Source: Acidiferrobacterales bacterium (lineage in GTDB: Bacteria; Pseudomonadota; Gammaproteobacteria; Arenicellales; Poriferihabitantaceae). From it: DNA of 36,927 bases. A program made the position numbers and the translations under genes. The DNA lies in contig JAHQWE010000063.1 in assembly GCA_019633985.1 (NCBI GenBank), forward strand, positions 1 to 36,927, in the 5' to 3' direction. Of this stretch, positions 1 through 7,893 are shown piece by piece (the first letter of the stretch is position 1; every line of letters begins with the position of its first letter). The notes under the pieces were generated by a model. That model had not been told where the DNA came from and did no database searches. It worked only from the letters and a program-made list of their open reading frames with translations.

Positions 1-94
1 CTGAGACGCTAAAGTACCCGCCTGCCATCGCTGGAGCGCTGCTCAAAAGAAATATAAAACACGAGATAAACACGGTCTGGAAAGTACGTTTCAT
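1..94 (-). CDS. N-terminus of a secreted protein (cut by window edge)
   Basis: Too short for ordinary ORF calling because it runs off the window. On the minus strand an ATG at 94-92 opens a frame without stops to position 1 (31 codons). The translation begins MKRTFQTVFISCFIFLLSS and then APAMA-GGYF, a textbook Sec signal peptide: basic n-region, hydrophobic core and an A-x-A cleavage site after residue 24. A GAGG Shine-Dalgarno-like element lies about 6-7 bases upstream of the ATG. It therefore looks like the first exported segment of a periplasmic or outer-membrane protein. Nothing of the mature domain is visible, so I do not propose a function. A longer shadow frame at 9-209 on the same strand lacks these signals. 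Confidence 0.6.
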   Translation of the reverse strand, partial: MKRTFQTVFISCFIFLLSSAPAMAGGYFSVS

Positions 95-255
95 TAGCGC
101 CCTCGTTAATTGGTATATGAGAGCAAATCTTATTGGCGGTCGCATGAACCTTTACTGAACCGTTGCTGAACGGCTCAACATGACGGGTTTGGACCCAAAA
201 TCCAATCAATCAGTATTCAAATGACAGATAGTTTTGATGTCAGATCACAGGGAAT

Positions 256-345
256 TGGCGGAGAGAGAGGGATTCGAACCCTCGGTACGCGTGAACGTAC
301 ACACACTTTCCAGGCGTGCTCCTTCGACCACTCAGACACCTCTCC
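256..345 (-). tRNA. tRNA-Ser (anticodon GGA)
   Basis: The minus-strand sequence folds as a class II tRNA. The 5' acceptor arm GGAGAGG (345-339) pairs with UCUCUCC before a G discriminator, and the CCA end is encoded (258-256). The anticodon loop CUGGAAA carries GGA (311-309 on the plus strand), which reads UCC/UCU. A long variable arm follows (GUGUACGUUCAC region), as expected for tRNA-Ser, and the T-arm has the GGUUCGAAUCC motif. Length is 90 nt including CCA. It lies between divergently oriented neighbours and appears to be a single tRNA gene. Confidence 0.97.
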
Positions 346-538
346 GCACCCAAGAAATGGTAAAAAGACTTTACCTGAAGGGATGCGGAGATTAACGCAA
401 CACAGGGAGGCGGACAAGCTCCCTGCCGACTTTTGCGATTATTCTCGGAAATCGGATAACCCGCATCCCGCTCGATGCGATAAAATCTGAGTTCCAACCG
501 ATCTTCACCTGTTAAAGCGGTTTTTCACGTAATTCAAA

Positions 539-2272
539 ATGGCACGGCTTGAACCTGACCTCAACCAAAATTCTGTCGTTATTGATGTAGACACCTCTTA
601 TCTCGCTCCCGCGAGCCGAGGGCTGTCTTTGGGTCACCCGATCGTATGGCTAGCGATCACTCTTGGCCTGCTCGCACTCGGCTATGTATGGCTGTCTGTC
701 TATGCCGGTAACACCGACGGCCCCGCCCCTACTGCAGCTGTGAAAAAGCTAACACCAGAAGACGCGGCCAGAAATATTGCTGAGAGTAACGTCAAAAAAG
801 AAATAGAAATGGCGATTACTCGAGATAACGATGAAGATCGGGTGGCGGAATACCTTGCTTATGAATCTATAGAACAACAAATCCTCCCGCTCCTCGATGC
901 AGCAGACGTGCAGTTTGAAAATGAGCAGTTTGTATCGCCCGAGGGAGACAATGCGTGGGAGAGTTACAATGCCATTCTGGCTATTGCACCAGATGAAAGT
1001 ATTGCGGTTGCGGGAAAAACGAAGGTGAAATCCCGTTTAATAGGCAACGCTGAACAGGCAATTGATAACGGTGCCTATGAGGAAGCAGAGAGCTGGCTGT
1101 CGCAACTCGACCTGATCCAGCCAGAAGATTCCTTCCAGACTAATCTTCGCGAGGAAATCAGTGTACTGATCAGTAAGGACGCAGAAAAAAAGTTGCTTGA
1201 GCAAAAAGAAGAAGAAAAACAGCAAAAGATTGAAACCGCACTCTCCCAAGCAAACGAGGAACTAAATACCGATTCTCCCAACTACAATAAAATTCGCGAC
1301 CTCTATGGTTTAGTCAGCGAACTTGATCCAGAAAACAGCGCAGCGCAAGACGGATTGGAGTCGCTTTCTGACAGAAGACTTGATCAGGTCGAGACTGCTT
1401 TGCGCGATGGCGACCTGGATGCAGCAACCAGCGGGCTGAAAGCCGCGAAAGCGATATTCCCCGGAAACAAACGAATTGGCGGGCTTCAGCTTGCGATCGA
1501 TGCCAATTTGAAGCAAAAGCAAGCGAGAGAAGAGGCAGAAAAACAACGTAAAGAGGAACAGGAGGAAGCCAAAAAATCCCAGGTGGCGAAGACTACCGAA
1601 CCATCTGCTAAAACACCGGACTCAGAGGTCGCGAAGAAAAACACACAAGTCGCCTCTTCAGATGTCTCTACCACGGTGACGAATGCCTTGGTTAACCAAC
1701 CTGTGCTGCCTAAGGCAGAAAATACTGCGCCCAAGATTGTCAGCGGGATCATCGGTCTGGATAAAGCCGCGAAACCGCGTGTTAAAACCGAATCACCGTC
1801 GCTAATAAAAGGAATACGCGCTTATTACAATGGCGAATATGCCAATTCTTTCGAGCTGCTCTATCCCCTTGCCCAGGAAGGAGTGCCAAGAGCGCAGTTT
1901 CGAATCGGCATTATGTATCAGTTTGGACGAAGTGTCGCCAAGAATGCTGATTTAGCCGAAAAGTGGTTTACTGCTGCACTTCCTGAACTACTTCGGCAGT
2001 CCCAGCAAGGCATCGCATGGGCGCAAACCGATTTAGGAACAGCCTACGAGTTTGGTATTTCTCTGCAACAGGATTACGAAAGAGCAGCTTACTGGTACCA
2101 AAAAGCAGCGATACAAGGATACGCCGGTGCGCAAACCAATCTCGGTGTCCTCTACGCCCAGGGAGACGGTGTACCCTATAACCGGTCAAAAGCCATTGAA
2201 TGGTTGAAAAAAGCGGCAGCACAAGGCGACCGGGTTGCGAACGAAAACTTGAACATCCTTGGCGTCAAGTGA
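539..2272 (+). CDS. Membrane-anchored Sel1/TPR-repeat protein
   Basis: A 577-residue protein with a short cytoplasmic N-terminus and one transmembrane segment at about residues 33-55 (WLAITLGLLALGYVWLSVY). A long periplasmic part follows. Residues about 75-300 form TPR-like helical repeats with Lys/Glu-rich coiled coil (around 215-235 and 325-350). A low-complexity Lys/Thr/Ser linker comes next, and residues about 425-575 contain Sel1-like repeats (A-x-W-Y-x-K-A-A-x-Q-G-x-A-x-A-Q-x-x-L-G pattern, repeated). Such proteins are scaffolds; no enzyme motif is visible. The start at 539 is the first ATG, with only a weak ribosome site. The gene stands alone between tRNA-Ser and pdxH. Function is unknown; a cell-envelope scaffold is an inference from topology and repeats. 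Confidence 0.85.
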   Translation: MARLEPDLNQNSVVIDVDTSYLAPASRGLSLGHPIVWLAITLGLLALGYVWLSVYAGNTDGPAPTAAVKKLTPEDAARNIAESNVKKEIEMAITRDNDEDRVAEYLAYESIEQQILPLLDAADVQFENEQFVSPEGDNAWESYNAILAIAPDESIAVAGKTKVKSRLIGNAEQAIDNGAYEEAESWLSQLDLIQPEDSFQTNLREEISVLISKDAEKKLLEQKEEEKQQKIETALSQANEELNTDSPNYNKIRDLYGLVSELDPENSAAQDGLESLSDRRLDQVETALRDGDLDAATSGLKAAKAIFPGNKRIGGLQLAIDANLKQKQAREEAEKQRKEEQEEAKKSQVAKTTEPSAKTPDSEVAKKNTQVASSDVSTTVTNALVNQPVLPKAENTAPKIVSGIIGLDKAAKPRVKTESPSLIKGIRAYYNGEYANSFELLYPLAQEGVPRAQFRIGIMYQFGRSVAKNADLAEKWFTAALPELLRQSQQGIAWAQTDLGTAYEFGISLQQDYERAAYWYQKAAIQGYAGAQTNLGVLYAQGDGVPYNRSKAIEWLKKAAAQGDRVANENLNILGVK

Positions 2273-2313
2273 TGATAATTTGCTCAGCGATATATCTAGA
2301 TTAGCTATATTTA

Positions 2314-2967
2314 TTAAGGGTTTAAGAGGGAAACTTCCCAATCATTCTCTTCTATACTCGAGCGCGAATACACCACACGATCATGGAGTCGGCTGTTTCT
2401 ACCCTGCCAGAATTCGACCCTGACAGGTTGTATTTCGAAACCTCCCCAAAATTCAGGATAGGGTACTTCCCTGCCCGCAAATCGCGTTTCTAGTTCCTGT
2501 ACTCTCTGTTCCAACTCTTCCCTTCCAGACATCCGCTCACTTTGCCTTGAGGCCCACGCGCCAATCTGGCTCCCTCTTGGCCTACTGTGAAAATATCGCT
2601 TGGATTGCTCGGGGTCCATTATTCGTACTTCGCCTTGAAAACTCACCTGCCGATGCAGCGCCAGCCAGGGAAAGAGGCCACTGATATGTGGATTCTGGTT
2701 AAGCTGTCGTGATTTTCTACTCGTATAGTTTGTGTAAAAGCAAATTCCTTTTTCATCAAAGGATTTCATTAGCACAGTTCGCTGAGAGATTTCCGCAAGT
2801 TCGGCACAAGTAGCGATGACCATTCCGTTAGGGTCAGAGATACCAGACTCAACCGCTTGCTCAAACCAGACCGAAAACAACGGGATGGGTGCGGAAGGAA
2901 GTGTGGTGAGGTCAATCCCTTTATCTGAGTAATCGTTCCTCAACTTTTCTAAATCTACTTGCAACAT
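2314..2967 (-). CDS. pdxH: Pyridoxamine 5'-phosphate oxidase
   Basis: PdxH (217 aa, the usual length) uses FMN and oxygen to oxidise pyridoxine or pyridoxamine 5'-phosphate to pyridoxal 5'-phosphate, the last step of vitamin B6 synthesis and salvage, in the cytosol. The family signatures are visible: the FMN-binding stretch RTVLMKSFDEKGICFYTNY with the following SRKSRQL, the HRQVSFQGEV strand, the SRPRGSQIGAWASRQS loop, and the C-terminal WGGFEIQPVRVEFWQGR plus RLHDR ending in the conserved LNP. It is transcribed alone, divergent from the DUF457 gene at 3124. Confidence 0.96.
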   Translation of the reverse strand: MLQVDLEKLRNDYSDKGIDLTTLPSAPIPLFSVWFEQAVESGISDPNGMVIATCAELAEISQRTVLMKSFDEKGICFYTNYTSRKSRQLNQNPHISGLFPWLALHRQVSFQGEVRIMDPEQSKRYFHSRPRGSQIGAWASRQSERMSGREELEQRVQELETRFAGREVPYPEFWGGFEIQPVRVEFWQGRNSRLHDRVVYSRSSIEENDWEVSLLNP

Positions 2968-3024
2968 TAATCGGGTATCACTGTTCTAAAATTAAAAATG
3001 GAGCGCATATTCCTTTTTTAAGAA

Positions 3025-3070
3025 GGATAAGGGGTCCCGGCATGGTAGCTCGCCGCTTCCCGCCTTATCC
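3025..3070. repeat. Inverted repeat GGATAAGG...CCTTATCC between divergent genes
   Basis: Perfect 8-base arms GGATAAGG (3025-3032) and CCTTATCC (3063-3070) flank a 30-base G/C-rich loop with further self-complementary bits. It lies between the divergent starts of pdxH and the DUF457 protein, where an operator or a small palindromic element could sit. No T-run follows, so it is not an obvious terminator. Only one copy was noticed in the window. Confidence 0.4.
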
Positions 3071-3123
3071 GCTGATTATCAACGAAATCATACACCCAAT
3101 CACATTTATTCACTTCGATAACG

Positions 3124-4164
3124 ATGGATAGTATTAGTCAGGCAATGCTGGGAAGTGCAGTCGCCCTCATCGCCACCCGTGGTAGAAAACCCAAGCAGGC
3201 AATTTTAGTAGGCGCCACGCTTGGAACACTGCCCGATCTGGATGTACTAGTACCGTTCGACAATGATCTGGATTCTATGACCCGCCACCGCAGCTGGTCA
3301 CATTCCTGGCTGGTGCACATGGTCGTCGCGCCAATGATTGCCTGGGGCCTCGGTTACGTTGATCGAAGCTGGAAATGGATGAATCGACTGCTGACGGTCC
3401 TTTGTATCTTGATCTCACACAGCGCATTGGACGCACTCACCATTTATGGCACTTGGTTATTCTGGCCATTCGGCGTTCAGCCCGTCATGGGGGGAAGCAT
3501 CTTTATTATCGATCCTCTCTACACGCTTCCTCTTCTCCTCAGTGTGATATGGATATGGCGCTTTCCAGAAAGTACGAAGAGGATACCGCTGATCGCCGTC
3601 GCAACCATAGCTACAACTGCTTACTTAGGTTGGGGCCTGTCATCTAAGCGCCATATAGAGGAATTGGCGCAGCAAAGTTTGCAACGACAGGGAATTTTCG
3701 CAGAGAACCTGGTAGCCACCCCCACCCCGTTCAATTCAATTTTGTGGAGAATCGTAGCGATTGATCAAAATCGGTTCCATGAGGGCTTCTACAGCTACGC
3801 GGCTCCAAACTCAAAAATCGCTTTTCAATCTTATGATCGGGGTCTGGATCTGATAAAGGATGTCACGGATCACGCCTCTTTAGAACAGTTTGCCAGTTTT
3901 AACCACGGTTTCCATGCCTACACCAGAGCAGGAGATCGAATTTTGGGTCAAGATTTGCGCATGGGTACAGAACCTTTCTACTTTTTCCAGTTCGAGTTTG
4001 CCAGGGCGCCATCAGAGGAAAATGACCTGGACAAACCCGTCATGTTAGAGCCCAATTCTGCGACGATGAAAATAGAGATCCTGGATTTGTTTAGCTGGAT
4101 AGGAAAACGCTTGTTCACCGAGGATTTGCTGCCTCTGACTAGCGATAGGCGCATCAACCCTTAG
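3124..4164 (+). CDS. YdjM/DUF457-type membrane-bound metal-dependent hydrolase
   Basis: 346 residues. The N-terminal half matches the LexA-binding inner-membrane hydrolase family (YdjM-like, DUF457): an N-terminal DSISQAMLGSAVA helix, then the metal-site motifs LPDLDVL (about residues 37-43), HRSWSHS (about 58-64) and HSALDALTIYGT (about 99-110), with several transmembrane helices up to about residue 180. The C-terminal half (about 190-346) is soluble and less conserved. The substrate is not known for this family in general. The ATG at 3124 follows a weak ribosome site. The gene stands alone; the tiny lipoprotein at 4224 and the XpaC-like gene follow on the same strand. Confidence 0.88.
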   Translation: MDSISQAMLGSAVALIATRGRKPKQAILVGATLGTLPDLDVLVPFDNDLDSMTRHRSWSHSWLVHMVVAPMIAWGLGYVDRSWKWMNRLLTVLCILISHSALDALTIYGTWLFWPFGVQPVMGGSIFIIDPLYTLPLLLSVIWIWRFPESTKRIPLIAVATIATTAYLGWGLSSKRHIEELAQQSLQRQGIFAENLVATPTPFNSILWRIVAIDQNRFHEGFYSYAAPNSKIAFQSYDRGLDLIKDVTDHASLEQFASFNHGFHAYTRAGDRILGQDLRMGTEPFYFFQFEFARAPSEENDLDKPVMLEPNSATMKIEILDLFSWIGKRLFTEDLLPLTSDRRINP

Positions 4165-4223
4165 TGATTCTCCGTACACAGATTATGCGGTAAAATTATG
4201 AAAAACAACGATTTACACGGAAC

Positions 4224-4361
4224 ATGAATACCCAGATCAAAGAGAAACAAAACCCCGTCGCGGGAGGGTGGCGCCGACTTTTGGGTACGCTGCTGTTGTT
4301 TGTATGCATTCATTTGACCAGCTGCAAAGCTGCTATTTCACTCGCTATTCAGGCTTTGTAA
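4224..4361 (+). CDS. Tiny predicted lipoprotein (45 aa)
   Basis: A 45-codon frame from ATG 4224 to TAA 4361. The translation starts MNTQIKEKQNPVAGGWRRLL, followed by a hydrophobic stretch (GTLLLFVCIH) and a lipobox LTSC (residues 31-34), with only 11 residues after the Cys. The basic n-region, hydrophobic core and Leu-x-x-Cys are the features of a signal-peptidase II substrate, giving a 12-residue lipopeptide of entericidin-like size, although I see no entericidin sequence signature. The ribosome site is weak (ACGG about 4 bases upstream). It sits about 90 bases before the XpaC-like gene and may share its transcript. It could be spurious. Confidence 0.45.
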   Translation: MNTQIKEKQNPVAGGWRRLLGTLLLFVCIHLTSCKAAISLAIQAL

Positions 4362-4448
4362 AGGCATTCAACGCTAGAATCATGTTCTTACTACCGCATA
4401 GCACTATTGCTCTCACTGCCACTTCTCTCGATTAGGGAATACCCTTCT

Positions 4449-5288
4449 ATGCCTACCCCATACCGACAGCTAAACAAAAAAGACGGTCCTGGCATCGGCC
4501 CATTGCTACTCTATTTTTTGCCGCTCCCTCTTCTCTTTGTCGCCATCGCGTCTCTGCTCAGCGGCAATATCGGCAACCTGATTTTCAGTGGTTTGGCCCT
4601 TGGCCTCACCTGGCTGGGTGCGTGGTTTCTTCGTCAAGGCGCAAAGTATGAATGGATTGCTGGCAAGCGCAAGTGGGCTCGAGCTACCCGAGTGCCCTGG
4701 CGATTCTCGGCAGCGGTTTTTATCGCGATCGCCGCATTCCTGATCAGCAATATGCTGGCGGGAATGCCATTTATTGTATCCATCATCACCGCTGTTCTCG
4801 GTTTTGCGGGAGTCGTCCTCGCCTATGGATTTGATCCGCAATATGATACCAAACAAGATGTTTCACGATTTGGTGTCACGACCGAAGAAATCGTCGAAGC
4901 TCTGGACGAAGCTGAGGGGCAATTAGCGCAAATCGAGGCGTCAGCAAAGCAGATAGGCAACAGCGAACTTAAAATGCGTCTCGGCAGAATTGTGAGCAAA
5001 ACCCGTGGTGTATTGTCGATCATTGAAGACGATCCCAAGGATTTGCGAAGAGCCAGAAAATTCTTGAAAGTGTATCTTACAGGAGCAAAAAACGTATCAG
5101 CACAATATGCGCGTACACATCAGCTTCAGGACAACGAGACACTGGAGCAGAATTTCCGGAATGTTCTGGAAAGCATTGAAACCGTCATTGAGGAGCAGCA
5201 TAACAAGCTTCTGGAAAACGACGCGCTCGATCTAGATGTGAAAATCGAGGTACTGGAGGCGCAGCTAAAACATGAAGGGATCATCTAG
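4449..5288 (+). CDS. XpaC-like membrane protein (5-bromo-4-chloroindolyl phosphate hydrolysis family)
   Basis: I take the ATG at 4449 (AGGGA upstream) rather than the in-frame TTG at 4407, giving 279 aa. Residues about 17-60 and 83-125 hold four hydrophobic segments (LLLYFLPLPLLFVAIASLL, LIFSGLALGLTWLGAWFL, and so on). A soluble C-terminal helical half follows, carrying the family's EEIVEALDEAEGQLAQIEASAKQI and ISKTRGVLSIIEDDPKDLRRARKFL-like features (here VSKTRGVLSIIEDDP). XpaC proteins are not established phosphatases. In Bacillus xpaC lies directly before the TelA homologue yaaN, as here, so a membrane partner for TelA is the best guess. This is the first gene of the stress-type cluster running to 9306; 233 bases separate it from telA. 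Confidence 0.85.
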   Translation: MPTPYRQLNKKDGPGIGPLLLYFLPLPLLFVAIASLLSGNIGNLIFSGLALGLTWLGAWFLRQGAKYEWIAGKRKWARATRVPWRFSAAVFIAIAAFLISNMLAGMPFIVSIITAVLGFAGVVLAYGFDPQYDTKQDVSRFGVTTEEIVEALDEAEGQLAQIEASAKQIGNSELKMRLGRIVSKTRGVLSIIEDDPKDLRRARKFLKVYLTGAKNVSAQYARTHQLQDNETLEQNFRNVLESIETVIEEQHNKLLENDALDLDVKIEVLEAQLKHEGII

Positions 5289-5521
5289 CGAGAAATCGAA
5301 TGCTCCGAATTCAACGCGCGGCTGATATTCAAATTTTTCACAAACAGAGTTTCAGAAAACACCTAAACAACCACGCAGAATTCAAATCAAAACTCAGCCG
5401 AAAACTATATTTTTAAGCGTATTGATAACCAGTGTCGGAAAATCCATCGACGAATAACTAACTCACTCCCCAATGAACAACTGGCGAAGTCATTGCCATG
5501 GGGAATGCAACGGAGAATAAA

Positions 5522-6679
5522 ATGAACGAAACAACCCAAACAGTCACCGCTGACAGCGAGGTAGCCGCAGTCACAGAGAAAATGCTCCCCGTCGTAGACG
5601 CGGAGATTAAAGATAAAGTCGCACTCACCGATGAGGATAAAGTAGAAATCGAACGAATGATGGGTGAGATTGATATGGATGACAGTAACTCCATCATCTT
5701 CTTTGGCACGAAAGCACAGCAACAACTCACCACAGTTTCCGATAACATGCTCGAAGGAGTGCGCGTTAAGGATGTCGGACCGGCCGCAAATTCCCTCAGT
5801 GATATGGTCGCTACATTGCGTGGTTTTGGTGCCGAGGATCTCGCGGTTAATCCCAGCTGGTTCGCACGCTGGTTCCGTGGAGCAAAACCCGTCGTCAAGT
5901 TTTTGCAGGAATACGAAGAAATACGCAAACAGATCGACGTTGTCACCGACAAACTGGAGGGTCACAAAACCACTCTACTGACCGATATCGCATCTCTGGA
6001 TCGGTTGTATGACGCCAGCCTGGACTATTTTGGTGATCTCGAAAACTATATACATGCCGGAGAGCAAAAACTGGCACAAATCGATAGTGTTGTCATTCCG
6101 GAGATGGCTGCGATTGCAGAGCAAACTGAAGATGTCCTCAAAGCGCAGGAACTAAGAGATATCAGAACTGCGAGAGATGATCTTGAGAGAAGAGTGCACG
6201 ATCTGCGACTGACAAGAACAGTGACCATGCAAGCCCTGCCCTCGATACGACTGGTGCAGGAGAACGACAAAGGACTGATCCGTAAGATTCAATCGACAGT
6301 AGCGAATACGGTTCCACTTTGGCGTCAGCAGCTTGCCCAGGCGGTAACGATCTATCGTTCTCAACAGGCCGCGGGAACTGTTAAGGCGGCGACGGATCTC
6401 ACCAACGACCTTCTTGAGAAAAACGCTGAGAACCTGCAGCAAGCAAACCAGGAAGTGCGAGAGCAAATCGAGCGAGGTGTTTTTGATCTTGAAGTCGTTA
6501 AACTCGCAAACACTAAGTTGATCGAAACCATTAACGAAAGTCTGCAGATTGCAGATGAAGGCAAGAAACAACGAGCGGAAGCTGTGGTTGAGCTTGAAAA
6601 GTGCGAACGTGAACTTCGCGAGGCGCTCACCGCTGCCAGTGCGCGAGCCTCCGCACCAGCTGCGACTGAAGGAGCGTAA
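5522..6679 (+). CDS. TelA-like toxic anion resistance protein
   Basis: The start at 5522 is preferred over ATG 5498 because GGAG lies 6 bases before it; this gives 385 aa. TelA/YceH/YaaN family: almost wholly helical, with the conserved segment FFGTKAQQQLTTVSDNMLEGVRVKDVGPAANSL near the N-terminus (about residues 60-90), then ARWFRGAKPVVKFLQEYEEI, and central coiled coils with TVTMQALPSIRLVQENDKGLI and VPLWRQQLAQAVTIYRSQ (about 240-295). Members are linked to tellurite and colicin tolerance and to Ter-type stress operons; the biochemical activity is not known. The stop is 2 bases before the SPFH gene, and the SPFH Shine-Dalgarno lies inside the telA 3' end, which argues for one operon and a shared complex. 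Confidence 0.93.
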   Translation: MNETTQTVTADSEVAAVTEKMLPVVDAEIKDKVALTDEDKVEIERMMGEIDMDDSNSIIFFGTKAQQQLTTVSDNMLEGVRVKDVGPAANSLSDMVATLRGFGAEDLAVNPSWFARWFRGAKPVVKFLQEYEEIRKQIDVVTDKLEGHKTTLLTDIASLDRLYDASLDYFGDLENYIHAGEQKLAQIDSVVIPEMAAIAEQTEDVLKAQELRDIRTARDDLERRVHDLRLTRTVTMQALPSIRLVQENDKGLIRKIQSTVANTVPLWRQQLAQAVTIYRSQQAAGTVKAATDLTNDLLEKNAENLQQANQEVREQIERGVFDLEVVKLANTKLIETINESLQIADEGKKQRAEAVVELEKCERELREALTAASARASAPAATEGA

Positions 6680-6681
6680 CC

Positions 6682-7779
6682 ATGGGTTTGTGGGACATCA
6701 TAACCGGTCAGTTTATCGACGTCGTCGAATGGATGAGCGACGAAGAAGATGTAATGGTGAAACGATTTGATCGCGAAGACAGCGAAATCAAGTACGGCGC
6801 AATGCTGACCGTTCGGGAGTCGCAAACCGCCGTGTTCGTCAACGAAGGTCAAATTGCAGATGTGTTTCCGCCCGGTTTGTATCAGCTGGAGACCGCAAAC
6901 CTGCCGATACTCACCACGCTGCAATCCTGGCCATATGGCTTCAAGAGCCCATTTAAAGCGGAAGTCTACTTCCTGTCCACCAAACAATTTATTGATCTAA
7001 AATGGGGTACCAAAAACCCGATCATGATGCGCGACAAGGAGTTTGGTGCCGTCAGACTGCGCGGTTTTGGTACCTACGCAATTCGTATCGTCGATGCAGC
7101 CAAATTTCTGAAGGAGGTGGCTGGTACGGATGACTACTTTACGACTGATGAAATAACTGATCAGCTACGCAACCTCGTGGTATCGCGCTTTGCTGAAATT
7201 ACCGCATCGGCAGAGATACCCGTGCTGGATCTGGCGGCAAATTATGAAGACTTGGGTAATTTCCTCAGAGAACGAATCAATCCCGAGTTTGCAGCGTATG
7301 GTTTGGAGCTGACCACTTTGCTGGTTGAGAATATATCTCTTCCTACTGAAGTAGAGAAAGCCCTCGACAAGCGAACATCAATGGGTGTGATTGGCGATCT
7401 TAGGAAGTACACGGAATATCAGGCTGCGGATGCACTTACCAAAGCGGCTGACAATCCTGGTGGTGGCGGAGAAGCCATCGCGATGGGTATGGGTTTTGCG
7501 ATGGCAAACAAGCTTGGCGCCACGCTGAATGCACCGCCAGATAGTCCGGCTCCAGCAGGACCACCGCCGGTACCAGAAGCACCGCAATACTATATAGTGG
7601 TAGATGGTAAACGCGCTGGCCCTTACGATCCGGATGAGATGATTGAGCAGGCGCAAAATGGTTCGTTGCATAGAAAGTCGTTAGTCTGGCGAGGTGGCAT
7701 GCGTAAATGGCGAGTCGCATCTGAACTCGATGAAATTACGGAAATCCTCGACCACATTCCTCCAGAGATTCCGGCATAA
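6682..7779 (+). CDS. SPFH/Band-7 'virion core'-type protein with C-terminal GYF_2 domain (YdjI-like)
   Basis: 365 aa. The N-terminus (MGLWDIITGQFIDVVEWM) resembles the YdjI/virion-core-like SPFH group. Residues about 30-235 form the SPFH domain (VRESQTAVFVNEGQIADVFPPGLYQL; ..AVRLRGFGTYAIRIVDAAKFL; ..LENISLPTEVEKALDKRTSMGVIGDL). A Gly-rich stretch GGGGEAIAMGMGFAMANKLG and a Pro-rich linker follow, and residues about 308-355 are a GYF_2 domain (YYIVVDGKRAGPYDPDEMIEQ.. LVWRGGMRKWRVASEL), a Pro-peptide or membrane-partner binder. It has no transmembrane segment, so membrane recruitment is probably through partners. AAGGAG at 6669-6674 sets the ATG at 6682. In Bacillus the homologue works with PspA and the zinc-ribbon protein YdjG. 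Confidence 0.92.
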   Translation: MGLWDIITGQFIDVVEWMSDEEDVMVKRFDREDSEIKYGAMLTVRESQTAVFVNEGQIADVFPPGLYQLETANLPILTTLQSWPYGFKSPFKAEVYFLSTKQFIDLKWGTKNPIMMRDKEFGAVRLRGFGTYAIRIVDAAKFLKEVAGTDDYFTTDEITDQLRNLVVSRFAEITASAEIPVLDLAANYEDLGNFLRERINPEFAAYGLELTTLLVENISLPTEVEKALDKRTSMGVIGDLRKYTEYQAADALTKAADNPGGGGEAIAMGMGFAMANKLGATLNAPPDSPAPAGPPPVPEAPQYYIVVDGKRAGPYDPDEMIEQAQNGSLHRKSLVWRGGMRKWRVASELDEITEILDHIPPEIPA

Positions 7780-7893
7780 GTGCTGGACGACCGTGGCACC
7801 ATTTGAATCATTAGAAAGTGACGTTTCCAAAGAATTGGTTGTCACAATTAGATTCAATGCTGGGTTAAAGAAGCGACTAAGGTAATCGATAGC

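Noticed and set aside
9..209. 66-aa minus-strand ORF near the left edge
   Set aside because: Overlaps the better-supported signal-peptide start at 94 in another frame; no domain or start signal.
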